Of a DNA stretch of 64,000 nt, positions 8,363 to 15,383 are shown in pieces. The translations under genes were made by a program, and so were the position numbers. The DNA is from JAFALK01 sp042701975 (GTDB taxonomy: Bacteria; Pseudomonadota; Gammaproteobacteria; Burkholderiales; Burkholderiaceae_C). Under the pieces are notes generated by a model. It ran no database searches. It was given only the letters and a program-made list of their open reading frames with translations, and was not told the DNA's origin. The stretch spans positions 2,356,001 through 2,420,000 of the forward strand of contig CP170561.1 of NCBI GenBank assembly GCA_042701975.1, written 5' to 3'. Position 1 is the stretch's first letter. Every line of letters begins with the position of its first letter.

Positions 8363-8671
8363 ATGAGTCGATCTGCCACTTTGCCACCCATCCGTGTTGC
8401 GCCCGAGACCAAGGCCAGCCTTGAGGCCGTACTACGAGAAGGCGAGTCATTGACGCAGTTCATCGAGAACGCCGTTTGCCGCGAGGCCGAATTCCGCACC
8501 GAGCAGAGCGCCGCTGTCGCCCGGGCGAAGAAGGCATTGCGCAGCGCTGATAAGGGCGTCGGCTTGTTGACCACTGATGAGTTCTTAGCTGGTATGGAGC
8601 GGCGTGCTCAGGCAGCACAGCAGCGCATCCGTGAGGCGGTGGCTTCCAAGAACAAGCGGGCTGCGGGTTGA
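8363..8671 (+). CDS. type II antitoxin, ParD/CopG-like
   Basis: A 102-residue protein. The N-terminal part (PIRVAPETKASLEAVL followed by GESLTQFIENAV, residues about 7-38) has the beta strand plus two helices of a ribbon-helix-helix DNA-binding fold. The C-terminal half is a long Ala/Arg/Lys-rich helix that would wrap the toxin. Start ATG at 8363 was chosen; a TTG at 8345 would add residues inside the operator palindrome. The stop overlaps the toxin start by 4 bp (TTGA), typical of co-translated toxin-antitoxin pairs. It is autoregulated through the ATGTATA-N8-TATACAT operator (inference). Confidence 0.75.
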   Translation: MSRSATLPPIRVAPETKASLEAVLREGESLTQFIENAVCREAEFRTEQSAAVARAKKALRSADKGVGLLTTDEFLAGMERRAQAAQQRIREAVASKNKRAAG

Positions 8672-8988
8672 GTGGGCGGCATAGAGTTGTTCCGACTGTC
8701 TCGTTCCAGGAGGACATCGAGCGCCTGGAGGAGCACATCATCCAGCGCGAGTTGGCAAGCAACACGCCGGATGACACCTGCCTCTTCAGGTTCCGCGATG
8801 CGGTGGAGCGCGCGATGGGAGTCCTATCTTTCGCACCACACAGCTGTCGTCGATCCGAGGAACAACGGGAATTCCGTGAGCTGATCATCCCCTTCGGTCA
8901 TGGCGGGTGCGTCGTCCTGTTCGCGATCCGTGACGTTGATGTCGTCTTGCTCGCCGCGAGGGACCAGCACGAACACGACTATCGCTGA
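8668..8988 (+). CDS. ParE/RelE-superfamily toxin
   Basis: A 106-residue protein of the small RelE/ParE fold. Features are VSFQEDIERLEEHI near residue 11, FRFRDAVERAMGVL near 41, a central RELIIPFGHGGCVVLF strand pair and a C-terminal VVLLAARDQHEHDY, the usual site of the toxin's catalytic or contact residues. It starts with TTG at 8668, overlapping the antitoxin stop by 4 bp. Whether it targets gyrase (ParE type) or ribosome-bound mRNA (RelE type) cannot be told from sequence alone. The gene is full length and followed by a hairpin-repeat region. Confidence 0.75.
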   Translation: MSGRHRVVPTVSFQEDIERLEEHIIQRELASNTPDDTCLFRFRDAVERAMGVLSFAPHSCRRSEEQREFRELIIPFGHGGCVVLFAIRDVDVVLLAARDQHEHDYR

Positions 8989-9124
8989 CGAACTTGGGCC
9001 GACGCCTCTCAACGGGCAGCTGACTCGCGCAATTCAGACCTTCCCAAAGCTGCCCTCCGTGGCCGATGGCTTATGGCCGATTTCGTCTATTCAGGCATGG
9101 CTTTGGAAAGTCCGCCCCCGCTGC

Positions 9125-9172
9125 CTCCCTGCCGACGCGGACAGGCTGGAAGCGGTCGTCGCTGGACCGAAA
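9125..9172. repeat. cassette-type hairpin repeat, copy 5
   Basis: GACGCGGACAGGCTGGAAGCGGTCGTCGCTGGACC around 9133-9167 matches copies 3, 4 and 6. Just upstream, TTATGGCCGATTTCGTCTATTCAGGCATGG (9072-9101) is nearly repeated at 12309-12338, where the HigBA region ends. Confidence 0.6.
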
Positions 9173-9216
9173 GGAATCAGTAATATCGCCTGCTCACCTA
9201 ACCATTCAGCTTTGCA

Positions 9217-9663
9217 ATGAAAAAGGTAAGACTCGCTTCCATAGTGTTCGCAGCAGGCCTTCTTGGCGTCCTGTTCATAGTGACTACGCATAGGGACCAT
9301 CGGGAGCGGACGGCGATCAACGGAAACGAGGACCTCATCCTTGGCGCAGACGAGATTGTTGCCCTGGAAGGCGAAGCGCGCGCGGGCAGTACGGAAGCAG
9401 CAATCCGGCTTGCAAGATATTTCGACATGATTGCGCTGGACAAGGCTGCAGCCAGAAAGTGGTGGCTTCACGCCGCTACGCACGGAAACGCTAGAGCACA
9501 GTACGCAGTTGGCCTTGCGATGATGAATAGCGACGTGCCAGATGAAGTACTGAAGGGTAGGCAATGGATGGAGCGTGCTGCGCTCGCCGGCGATCGCGCC
9601 GCTGAGCTTCTGTTGGAACAGCGCCCTGCCGCACCCGCAAGCGAAGCCAAGTCGCCTCTTTGA
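9217..9663 (+). CDS. Sel1-repeat protein with signal anchor
   Basis: A 148-residue protein with an N-terminal hydrophobic segment (residues 5-23), probably a signal anchor or uncleaved signal peptide. It is followed by two Sel1-like (TPR-related) repeats: EAAIRLARYFD...ALDKAAARKWWLHAA and NARAQYAVGLAM...KGRQWMERAALAG. Such alpha-solenoid repeats mediate protein-protein contacts, usually in the periplasm. It is a single-gene unit bounded by hairpin repeats copies 5 and 6. ATG at 9217; ribosome-binding support is poor. No partner is visible, so the process it serves is unknown. Confidence 0.7.
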   Translation: MKKVRLASIVFAAGLLGVLFIVTTHRDHRERTAINGNEDLILGADEIVALEGEARAGSTEAAIRLARYFDMIALDKAAARKWWLHAATHGNARAQYAVGLAMMNSDVPDEVLKGRQWMERAALAGDRAAELLLEQRPAAPASEAKSPL

Positions 9664-9699
9664 CTCGCCACTTGCGCGGCCACTCTGACTCGCCGAACT

Positions 9700-9766
9700 A
9701 CCGCTTCCGCTGCGACGCAGCCTGCGCATTCAGGCTGCAAGCCGTCGTTGGACCTGCAGCAACGGC
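9700..9766. repeat. cassette-type hairpin repeat, copy 6
   Basis: Full-length copy: GCTGC (9709-9713) and GCAGC (9717-9721) form an inner hairpin, followed by CATTCAGGCTGCAAGCCGTCGTTGGACC. The closing GTTGGAC fits the general GTTRRRY pattern of an attC 3' core, but I see no matching partner box. Confidence 0.6.
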
Positions 9767-9863
9767 AAGGGAATTTCACCCACGCGAGCCATGCGCGCCA
9801 GCTCAAATTCGCGGCGGAAATCGTGAGCGGACCGCAACACGCAATGCAATGGGAGAACACGGA

Positions 9864-10163
9864 ATGCATCTGGAGCGAGCTTCTTCGTTTTTGTTTCTCG
9901 TGTGGACCATCGTTGCGGCGCTGGTCTGGTGGAGAAGGGTGAAGTCCCCTTGGCTCTTTCTGACGGTTACCCTGCTTGCAGGGCTTGGCGCTCAAGCGGT
10001 GTCCGATTTGCTGTGGGCTATGTGGCAGGCTTCGGGCAATCAGTTCGTTTCGGTATCGCCCGGAGAAGCCCAAGCCGTGTCGTTGCGTGACGCAGCGTTC
10101 CATGCGGTAGTCACGCTCTGTATCGTCGCTCCGGTCTGTCTAAAGCTGAGCAAGCGGCTTTAG
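9864..10163 (+). CDS. small multi-pass membrane protein
   Basis: A 99-residue protein with about three hydrophobic segments (residues about 7-22, 29-46 and 77-94) and a polar loop between the second and third. No family recognised. ATG at 9864 was chosen because GGGAGA lies eight bases upstream; the ATG at 9849 and an open frame further upstream would translate through the repeat. It is a single-gene unit, with hairpin repeat copy 7 overlapping its 3' end. Base composition is close to neighbouring cassette genes and poorer in G+C than the metabolic genes to the right. Confidence 0.5.
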   Translation: MHLERASSFLFLVWTIVAALVWWRRVKSPWLFLTVTLLAGLGAQAVSDLLWAMWQASGNQFVSVSPGEAQAVSLRDAAFHAVVTLCIVAPVCLKLSKRL

Positions 10164-10182
10164 GCTGGAAGCGGCCTCACAA
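10150..10182. repeat. cassette-type hairpin repeat, copy 7
   Basis: GCGGCTTTAGGCTGGAAGCGG (10154-10174). The repeat overlaps the last codons of the preceding membrane protein gene, so the gene may have evolved its stop inside the repeat. Confidence 0.55.
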
Positions 10183-10251
10183 AGGCGGACTTCACGCCGA
10201 CCACACAAGCGAACGGGACAATGGTGACCATGTACTGCAAGCTGGCGTGCA

Positions 10252-10572
10252 ATGAATAGCCGACTCCTCACCGCTACGCCTCTTTTCGTAGCATTGCTTG
10301 GTGGAATCTACTTCGGCCTGTTCTCGTGCGGCGGCTACGCTTGGCACGAAACGGCATTCGCTTGGACGCTCCTCGCCGGCACTGTTGCGTGGCTCGCTTT
10401 GCCCCGAATACGACAGCAGCCTATGCGGCTTCGGATTCTTGTCGTGCTGTTGCTGCCTCTTGCATTCGGAACCGCGCAAGCTGCGGCTGCACCGTTCTAT
10501 CCTGCCAGCCCGGATTCTCTCGGAGCCTTTGTCCGTTCTTTCGTGCGCGCCATCCAGTACGGCCCCTGCTGA
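10252..10572 (+). CDS. small multi-pass membrane protein
   Basis: A 106-residue hydrophobic protein with three predicted membrane segments (about 7-25, 33-50 and 60-80) and a short C-terminal tail ending in Cys. The family is not recognised. ATG at 10252 is the first in frame; ribosome-binding support is weak. It stands alone between repeat copies 7 and 8, like the preceding membrane protein, and the two may be unrelated cassettes. No toxin, immunity or transport motif is evident, so I assign no function. Confidence 0.5.
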   Translation: MNSRLLTATPLFVALLGGIYFGLFSCGGYAWHETAFAWTLLAGTVAWLALPRIRQQPMRLRILVVLLLPLAFGTAQAAAAPFYPASPDSLGAFVRSFVRAIQYGPC

Positions 10573-10630
10573 ATCGGGTCCTTCAGTCAGTGATGGTCGG
10601 TGGTTGAACGAGAGGGTTCGCTCCCTGGGG

Positions 10631-10680
10631 GCTAGGTCCGCTTCCGCTGCGCCGCAGCCAGCGGACTCAGGCTGAGACGT
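10631..10680. repeat. cassette-type hairpin repeat, copy 8 (best folded)
   Basis: A nested imperfect palindrome: outer arms GTCCGCT (10636-10642) and AGCGGAC (10660-10666), inner arms GCTGC (10646-10650) and GCAGC (10654-10658), followed by TCAGGCTGAGAC. The single strand could fold into an extended hairpin, as attC sites do. Confidence 0.6.
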
Positions 10681-10724
10681 ACCCCTCAATCAATCGCCTG
10701 ATATCGCTGCGAGTTGCCGAAGAC

Positions 10725-11159
10725 TTACGCGTTCAGGTACGTGAATCGACTGCGCGCCAAAAGCTTCTTGAAGTCTCGATCAAAGCTGACCAGATGCTCC
10801 GCCTGATGATCTACTGCGGCTGCCAGCCAGGCATCGGGCAAGTCGTTGCCGCCAAGGTTCTTCTCTAAGCAGAGTAGCCGGAACTTTGGCCACTCCGGTC
10901 CCAAAGGTGCCAACTGCACACCAGGCATAGCAAGGATTGCATCGACGAACGCCACGGCATCGACAGTGGGCGTAGGGTGAACAAAGATTCTTGGGCTCGT
11001 CACAAGACGCAAAAGGCTTGCAATCACCATTGGCATCAAAGTGAAAGAAGCCCCTTGCTCTGCGGCGCCAAGTGCGCCTTCCAACCATTCGCGAGCAATC
11101 GCGTGATGCGGATGATCGCTGCGCGAGGCTGCGACCAGAACATTGACGTCAGGCGTCAT
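10725..11159 (-). CDS. vapC: VapC-type PIN-domain ribonuclease toxin
   Basis: A 144-residue PIN-domain protein. Acidic metal-binding residues are seen at Asp4 (TPDVNVLVAAS), in NDLPDAWLAAAVDH and in SFDRDFKK, in the order expected for VapC toxins. These act as Mg-dependent endoribonucleases on tRNA or rRNA. It begins inside the end of the upstream antitoxin gene (11 bp overlap), so the two are translationally coupled. The HPHHAIAREW stretch and the RLVTSPRIFVHPTP region resemble the TTA subgroup of VapC toxins. Start ATG at 11159. It appears intact. Target RNA unknown. Confidence 0.85.
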   Translation of the reverse strand: MTPDVNVLVAASRSDHPHHAIAREWLEGALGAAEQGASFTLMPMVIASLLRLVTSPRIFVHPTPTVDAVAFVDAILAMPGVQLAPLGPEWPKFRLLCLEKNLGGNDLPDAWLAAAVDHQAEHLVSFDRDFKKLLARSRFTYLNA

Positions 11160-11394
11160 CGCCCAATGCCTCGAGGAGTGCCTTGTTACTTCGCGACTCT
11201 ACGCCCTCGACGAGACCGCCTCGGCCTTTAAATACAGGTAAGCGTGCCTGACCCCGTGCCGGGGCCACAGTCTTGACGCGCAACCGCAGTTGCAGCCCTT
11301 CTTCAATCAACCGAGTGAGGCTGGTGCGCTGTTGGGCCGCCAACGCTTTGGCGTTGGCAATCAGTTGATCGTTCAGATCGAGCGTCGTCTTCAT
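11149..11394 (-). CDS. vapB: VapB-type antitoxin
   Basis: An 81-residue protein whose first 45 residues (MKTTLDLNDQLIANAKALA, then RTSLTRLIEEGL) fit the ribbon-helix-helix DNA-binding domain of VapB antitoxins. The C-terminal tail should bind and block VapC. ATG at 11394 was chosen over an upstream in-frame ATG at 11466 because the family starts there and the promoter lies between. No Shine-Dalgarno sequence precedes it. The -10 TACAAT lies six bases upstream, which suggests leaderless translation. It overlaps the toxin gene by 11 bp. The palindrome TACAGA-TT-TCTGTA just upstream is the probable autoregulatory operator. Confidence 0.82.
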   Translation of the reverse strand: MKTTLDLNDQLIANAKALAAQQRTSLTRLIEEGLQLRLRVKTVAPARGQARLPVFKGRGGLVEGVESRSNKALLEALGDDA

Positions 11395-11400
11395 GGGGAA

Positions 11401-11418
11401 ATTGTACAGATTTCTGTA
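11401..11418 (-). promoter_or_regulatory. vapBC promoter/operator
   Basis: On the minus strand, -10 TACAAT (11401-11406) lies six bases before the vapB ATG. It overlaps the inverted repeat TACAGA (11405-11410) / TCTGTA (11413-11418). No good -35 is visible. Binding of VapB here would block transcription. Confidence 0.5.
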
Positions 11419-11551
11419 TAGAAAATGGACCCAAACAGATCTGCCCCCACCCAGCAAGGGCCTCACGGAATTCGGCCCACCCGAAAGCCGCCAATCGCGA
11501 CTGGCTGGTCTTGGCCGACTCAGGTACTCGAGGCGAGTCTACAGGTGTGGA

Positions 11552-11857
11552 TCAGACCGCCAGCGCAATCGGCTGGATCTCTTTGGCGATGGCTTTACCG
11601 CTCTCGATCTCCGCCATCCGCAACTCGTATGCTGCTTGAAGGTTCAACCAACCCTTAGCCTCGCTGCCAAAGTAGCGCTCCAGGCGAAGGGCCGTATCAG
11701 CCGACACGCCGCGCTCGCCCTTGATGATCTCGCTGAGACGCGAGTAGGGCACATGCAATGCCATGGCCACGGCGCGCACGCTGACGCCCATGGGCTTGAT
11801 GTAGTCCTCCAGCAGGATTTCACCAGGGTGGACAGGACGCATGCCATTTTTGAACAT
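11552..11857 (-). CDS. higA: HigA-family antitoxin (XRE type)
   Basis: A 101-residue protein with the HigA signature: RPVHPGEILLEDYIKPMGVS, a helix-turn-helix (VRAVAMALHVPYSRLSEIIKGERGVS split over about residues 25-52), then LRLERYFGSEAKGWLNLQ. It binds and neutralises the HigB toxin encoded just upstream and represses the operon. ATG at 11857 was chosen because GGAG lies six bases upstream; ATG at 11869 is also in frame. The order toxin-then-antitoxin is the usual HigBA arrangement. The gap between the two genes is 47 bp. Confidence 0.9.
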   Translation of the reverse strand: MFKNGMRPVHPGEILLEDYIKPMGVSVRAVAMALHVPYSRLSEIIKGERGVSADTALRLERYFGSEAKGWLNLQAAYELRMAEIESGKAIAKEIQPIALAV

Positions 11858-11904
11858 GATGCACTCCATTGATATTCAGGATTTGAATGCCAGCTGAGCC
11901 TGGC

Positions 11905-12174
11905 TCAATGCGGGTCCTCGATGAGCACGTCATAGGGACCGCTGGCACCCCACTTGAAGGTGAGCCGCCACTGGTCGTTAATCCGCACATGCCATGCACC
12001 GTCGTATTCCTTCAGGTCATTTCCTGGCGGGGCCTTCATGAAACTCACCGATGGCGCTGCGTCAAGCTGGGCCAGTTTGCGCTCGGCTACGCTCTTGATG
12101 TTCACGAACCGCCGACTCTTGCCCGTGGTGAACAAAGCCTCAGTGTCGGAGCAGGCGAACGACTGAATTGACAT
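11905..12174 (-). CDS. higB: HigB-family toxin (RelE superfamily)
   Basis: An 89-residue toxin of the HigB/plasmid-killer type: IQSFACSDTEALFTTG at the start, KLAQLDAA in the middle, then APPGNDLKEY and WHVRINDQWRLTFKW, the conserved beta-sheet that cuts ribosome-bound mRNA in this family. ATG at 12174 was chosen because the promoter's -10 is seven bases upstream and no Shine-Dalgarno is present, so translation may be leaderless. An upstream ATG at 12210 would lie inside the -35. It is followed by the HigA antitoxin on the same strand. Confidence 0.88.
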   Translation of the reverse strand: MSIQSFACSDTEALFTTGKSRRFVNIKSVAERKLAQLDAAPSVSFMKAPPGNDLKEYDGAWHVRINDQWRLTFKWGASGPYDVLIEDPH

Positions 12175-12181
12175 GCAGGAT

Positions 12182-12210
12182 ATTTTATCCGTTAACCGGT
12201 TAACAGTCAA
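12182..12210 (-). promoter_or_regulatory. higBA promoter with palindromic operator in the spacer
   Basis: On the minus strand, -35 TTGACT (12205-12210) and -10 TAAAAT (12182-12187) are 17 bp apart. The spacer holds the perfect 14-bp palindrome GTTAACCGGTTAAC (12191-12204), a likely HigA operator placed to exclude RNA polymerase. Confidence 0.7.
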
Positions 12211-12549
12211 TCCGACAGAGGTTTTGGCTTTGCGCTAGGACGCCTCAACGACAGACGGATGGATCTGCTCAGCAGATTGCCTGGAACCTGCCGTTCGCGA
12301 ACGGCAGGTTATGGCCGGGGCGACCTATTCAGGCATCGTGTTGAAGGACCGGATCCGCTGCGACGCGGTCGTTTAGGCGACTGCTCGCAGACTGGTGGGC
12401 CTGCCGATCGTCGTGCTGTGCCGGGTGACTGCTCCCGGGCGGACGGGTAGCCTAGCCCGATGGCTGCAACGGTTCGAAGGCCATATTGACGCGGATCTGC
12501 ACCAGCAGTATCTTGACCCGCTCGACGTCCGGTCGCGAAGGAGGCTCAC
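12211..12549. repeat. intergenic region with two strong palindromes
   Basis: No gene seen. It holds ATCTGCT-C-AGCAGAT (12263-12277) and, eight bases on, a perfect 26-bp palindrome (12285-12310; half-site AACCTGCCGTTCG). Neither has a following T-run, so they are not typical terminators. CCGCTGCGACGCGG (12355-12368) is another worn copy of the cassette repeat arm. Confidence 0.6.
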
Positions 12550-13194
12550 ATGGTCACATGGGAAATCCAGGGCACGGAGTTGGTCAACTGCAATTGCTCC
12601 TACGGCTGCCCTTGTCAGTTCAACGCCTTGCCAACCTACGGTTTCTGTGAGGCGATGGGGGGCATCGCCATCGACAAGGGGCATTACGGCGATGTGACGC
12701 TGGACGGCCTGCGCATCGGCTTCGTCTTCCACTGGCCCGGGCCGATCCATGAGGGAAAGGGGCATTGCCAGGCCGCCGTCGATGAGCGCGCAACGCCGCA
12801 GCAGCGAGAAGCCCTGCTCAAGATCATGTCCGGCCAGGACACCGATCCTTTTGCCACGATGTTCGCGGTGTTCGCCACCACCGTCGAAACGATGCACGCG
12901 CCGATGTTCACTCGCATCGACTTCCAGGTCGATGTCGACGCTCGCCGTGGTCATGTCAGGGCCAGCGATCTGTTCGAGGTCACGGGCGAGCCGATCCGCA
13001 ACCCGGTCAGCGGTGCCGAGCATCGGGTTCGCATCGACCTGCCCGCCGGATTCGAGTACGAGCTCGCGGAAATCGGCTCGGGTTCGAGCCAATCCACCGG
13101 GCACATCGCGCTCAAGCTCGACAAGACGTATGCGCAATTCGCCAAGCTGCACCTGAACAACAAGGGGCCGGTGCGACACCGCCAGGCTGCCTGA
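12550..13194 (+). CDS. DUF1326 family protein
   Basis: A 214-residue soluble protein matching the DUF1326 family: it opens with WEIQGTELVNCNCSYGCPC, where the clustered cysteines (about residues 14-22) look like a metal site, and continues with AIDKGHYGDVTLDGLRIG and HWPGPIHEGKG. The family has no established function. It is followed 35 bp downstream by a DUF2182 membrane protein, and these two families are commonly encoded together, so they probably act in one, possibly metal-related, process. ATG at 12550; GAAGGAGG lies about ten bases upstream. A signal peptide is absent. Confidence 0.88.
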   Translation: MVTWEIQGTELVNCNCSYGCPCQFNALPTYGFCEAMGGIAIDKGHYGDVTLDGLRIGFVFHWPGPIHEGKGHCQAAVDERATPQQREALLKIMSGQDTDPFATMFAVFATTVETMHAPMFTRIDFQVDVDARRGHVRASDLFEVTGEPIRNPVSGAEHRVRIDLPAGFEYELAEIGSGSSQSTGHIALKLDKTYAQFAKLHLNNKGPVRHRQAA

Positions 13195-13229
13195 TCCAAC
13201 GGTCCTGGGCATCGCCGCAGGAGCACGCC

Positions 13230-13982
13230 ATGCTGCTGATCGCGCTTGGCGCCATCGTCGCGCTCGCCTGGTGGTTCCTGTGGCTCGGCGCGGGCATGGG
13301 AATGCCAGCCAGCGAGATGACGGCGGCCCTGCTGTTCCCGCACCGATACCCCGGACCGCCAGGCGACATGAATGCCACCTGGCAGATCGTGCTGGCCATG
13401 TGGTGGGTGATGATGATCGCCATGATGACGCCGGCAGCCCTGCCGCTCGTCGCCTTGTATCGCCGTGTTCTCGTGCACCATCGAACGCCGGGCTGGCAGG
13501 TCGACGGTTCTTCGGCTCTGCTGTTTGCCGGCTATGCGGGAACATGGCTCGCGTTCTCCGCGCTGGCCACGGCCGTCCAATTCGCCCTGCAGCCGGCGGG
13601 CTTCCTCTCCGACATGACACTGTGGTCGCGCAGTCGCTGGCTGTCGGCTCTGGTGCTGGCAGCTGCGGGGGGGTATCAGTTCTCGCCTTGGAAGCAGCTC
13701 TGCCTCTCCCGTTGCCGCAATCCGGCGAGCTACCTGACTCGCTTTGCGCAACACGGCGCGCTGGGTGCCCTGCGTCTCGGCGTGCGTCACGGCGCCTACT
13801 GCGTCGGCTGCTGCGGCCTGCTGATGGCGCTGCTCTTCGTTGGCGGCGTCATGAACCTGATCTGGATCGCCGCACTCTCGGCGCTCGTGCTTTGCGAAAA
13901 GCTGCTGCCGGGAGAGCAACTGACGGCTCGGGTGACCGGAACGTTGCTGCTGGTGTGGGCGGCGGCGACTCTGGTGGTTTGA
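13230..13982 (+). CDS. DUF2182 family integral membrane protein
   Basis: A 250-residue protein with about seven membrane segments. The family hallmark is the Met-rich helix WWVMMIAMMTPAALPL (about residues 54-70), which looks suited to soft-metal contacts. A second signature is YCVGCCGLLMALLFVGG (about 190-206). The function is unproven; a copper-related role has been suggested by composition and is my inference. A good ribosome-binding site (AGGAG, seven bases) precedes ATG 13230. It is encoded with the DUF1326 gene, very likely in one operon. A MITE-like element lies immediately downstream. Confidence 0.88.
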   Translation: MLLIALGAIVALAWWFLWLGAGMGMPASEMTAALLFPHRYPGPPGDMNATWQIVLAMWWVMMIAMMTPAALPLVALYRRVLVHHRTPGWQVDGSSALLFAGYAGTWLAFSALATAVQFALQPAGFLSDMTLWSRSRWLSALVLAAAGGYQFSPWKQLCLSRCRNPASYLTRFAQHGALGALRLGVRHGAYCVGCCGLLMALLFVGGVMNLIWIAALSALVLCEKLLPGEQLTARVTGTLLLVWAAATLVV

Positions 13983-14018
13983 AGGCTTGATGCAGGGCCG
14001 TGCCTCGGATGTCAGCAC

Positions 14019-14170
14019 CGGGTCGAGGGTGTGTGAAAACTCGATCAACCGACATTTTCTGGTGTCCATCGGCCCTTGGCGCGGCAACGATCGTCGATCC
14101 TGGAGCGATCTGATGCGTCGAGCTTTCGTGCGAAGGTCGCAGGGGCGAGTTTTCACACACCCTCGACCCG
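14019..14170. mobile_element. 152-bp MITE-like element with 25-bp perfect terminal inverted repeats
   Basis: The ends are 25-bp perfect inverted repeats (14019-14043 and 14146-14170, outermost CGGGTCGAGGGTGTGTGAAA). The roughly 100-bp interior has no gene. CAGCA occurs just outside each end (14013-14017 and 14171-14175) and could be a target duplication, although one base separates the left copy from the repeat. This is the structure of a non-autonomous element mobilised by a transposase encoded elsewhere. The surrounding gap 13983-14288 holds nothing else. Confidence 0.7.
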
Positions 14171-14288
14171 CAGCAGACTATGAGGCGGTGGGGGCGACCA
14201 GCTAGTCGATTCCAGGACCGTGAATGTGCGGCTTGTTGGCACACGCGGCGCTGTTGCGCCGCCGCGCCGTGGGACTAGACTTCGCAGC

Positions 14289-15041
14289 ATGACAGCAAAA
14301 GCGCGCCGTGGATTCTGGCGCCGGCACGGGTGGCCGGTCTGCGCGCTGTGGCTGGCCGCCCTGGGCGCGGCGGCGCGGGCCGATGAGTTCACGGTTGGCG
14401 TCGAGGAGGTCGATTACGCGCCCATCATGAGCGTGGTCGATGGCCGCTATGACGGCTATGCCTTCGAATTGCTGGAGATGTTTGCCCGCAGCCAGGGGCA
14501 CCGTTTCACCTATCGGCCACTGCCCGTCAAGCGCCTCGTGCCCTATCTGGTCGATGGCGGCATCGATCTTGCATTTCCTGACAATCCGAACTGGCGCGGC
14601 GATGTGAAGCGAGGACATCAGCTGCATTACTCCGAGCCCATGGTGCCGTTTCAGGATGTTGTCTTCGTCCGTCCCGAACGCGTTGGCCTGCCCTTGAAGC
14701 ATCTTGGCGTGGTGCGCGGCTTCACCCCAAAGCGATTTCAGCAGCAGGTCGACGCCGGCAACTTGGTCGTGATCGAAGCGACTGCTCCCTCCAACCTGAT
14801 CCAGATGACGCTCAGTGGGCGCGTCGACGGGGTCGCGCTGGCAGCCCCCGTGGGCCGCTACCAATTGCACCAGATCGGCCGCGACCAAGCGCTGCAGCCT
14901 GCGCCGGGGCTGTCTGGCCGCTTCGAGTTGCATTACCGGCTGTCCACGTTGCGACATCCGAAGTTGATCGAGCAATTCAACGACTTCCTGAAGGCCGAGG
15001 CCGCAGCGATCCTGGCCTTGCAGAAACGCTATGGCTTGTGA
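14289..15041 (+). CDS. periplasmic substrate-binding protein (SBP_bac_3-like)
   Basis: A 250-residue protein with an N-terminal signal sequence (RRGFWRRHGW then a hydrophobic stretch, cut after ARA near residue 32). The mature part has the two-lobe binding-protein pattern: EFTVGVEEVDYAPIM, YDGYAFELLEMFARSQGH, GGIDLAFPDNPNWRG and, near the end, HPKLIEQFNDFLK. Such orphan proteins bind amino acids or other small ligands for ABC transport or for sensing; no transporter gene is adjacent. ATG at 14289 was chosen over an upstream in-frame ATG at 14220 because it gives a normal signal peptide. Confidence 0.8.
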   Translation: MTAKARRGFWRRHGWPVCALWLAALGAAARADEFTVGVEEVDYAPIMSVVDGRYDGYAFELLEMFARSQGHRFTYRPLPVKRLVPYLVDGGIDLAFPDNPNWRGDVKRGHQLHYSEPMVPFQDVVFVRPERVGLPLKHLGVVRGFTPKRFQQQVDAGNLVVIEATAPSNLIQMTLSGRVDGVALAAPVGRYQLHQIGRDQALQPAPGLSGRFELHYRLSTLRHPKLIEQFNDFLKAEAAAILALQKRYGL

Positions 15042-15125
15042 GGCCCGGCAGTCCCTTTCTCACGCTGCAACGTTCTCACTGCGCTCTCGTTATCGCGCGG
15101 GCTTGAAGGGCAGGGGGACAAGGGT

Positions 15126-15383
15126 GTGCTCGAAGCGGCTGGTCGCCTTGTGAGCCGATTGGTTGGTATTCGAAGCGAAGATACGCCGGTGCTCGTGTGC
15201 TGGCGTCACGACTATTTGCCCGCGTTGGCGCGCGAGGTACTTCAGCGCAATGCTCCACCCATCTTGTGGCCGGAGGAGCGATTCGACATGACGTGGGTCA
15301 TTCGCGACGACGGTACTGGCGGCACCTTCGTCCAGACACCGCAACTGCTCGTTTCCGGCGATCAGGCTCGCGTCACTAGCTAA
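15126..15383 (+). pseudogene. C-terminal remnant of a histidine-phosphatase-like protein (tentative)
   Basis: An open frame of 85 codons carrying TPVLVCWRHDYLPALAREVL, NAPPILWPEERFDMTWVI and DDGTGGTFVQTPQLL. It resembles the last third of histidine phosphatase (phosphoglycerate-mutase-like) proteins, where a conserved His and the W-P-x-x-R-F-D strand occur. The N-terminal catalytic RHG region is absent, and the frame upstream (15042-15125) reads unrelated residues, so this looks like a truncated relic. GTG at 15126 is nominal only. It could instead be a short unrelated protein. Confidence 0.35.

Noticed and set aside
11..10680. A conventional chromosomal integron
   Set aside because: No integrase gene, no attI, and the repeats do not show paired RYYYAAC/GTTRRRY boxes; several genes are inverted. 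Kept only as a cassette-like array.
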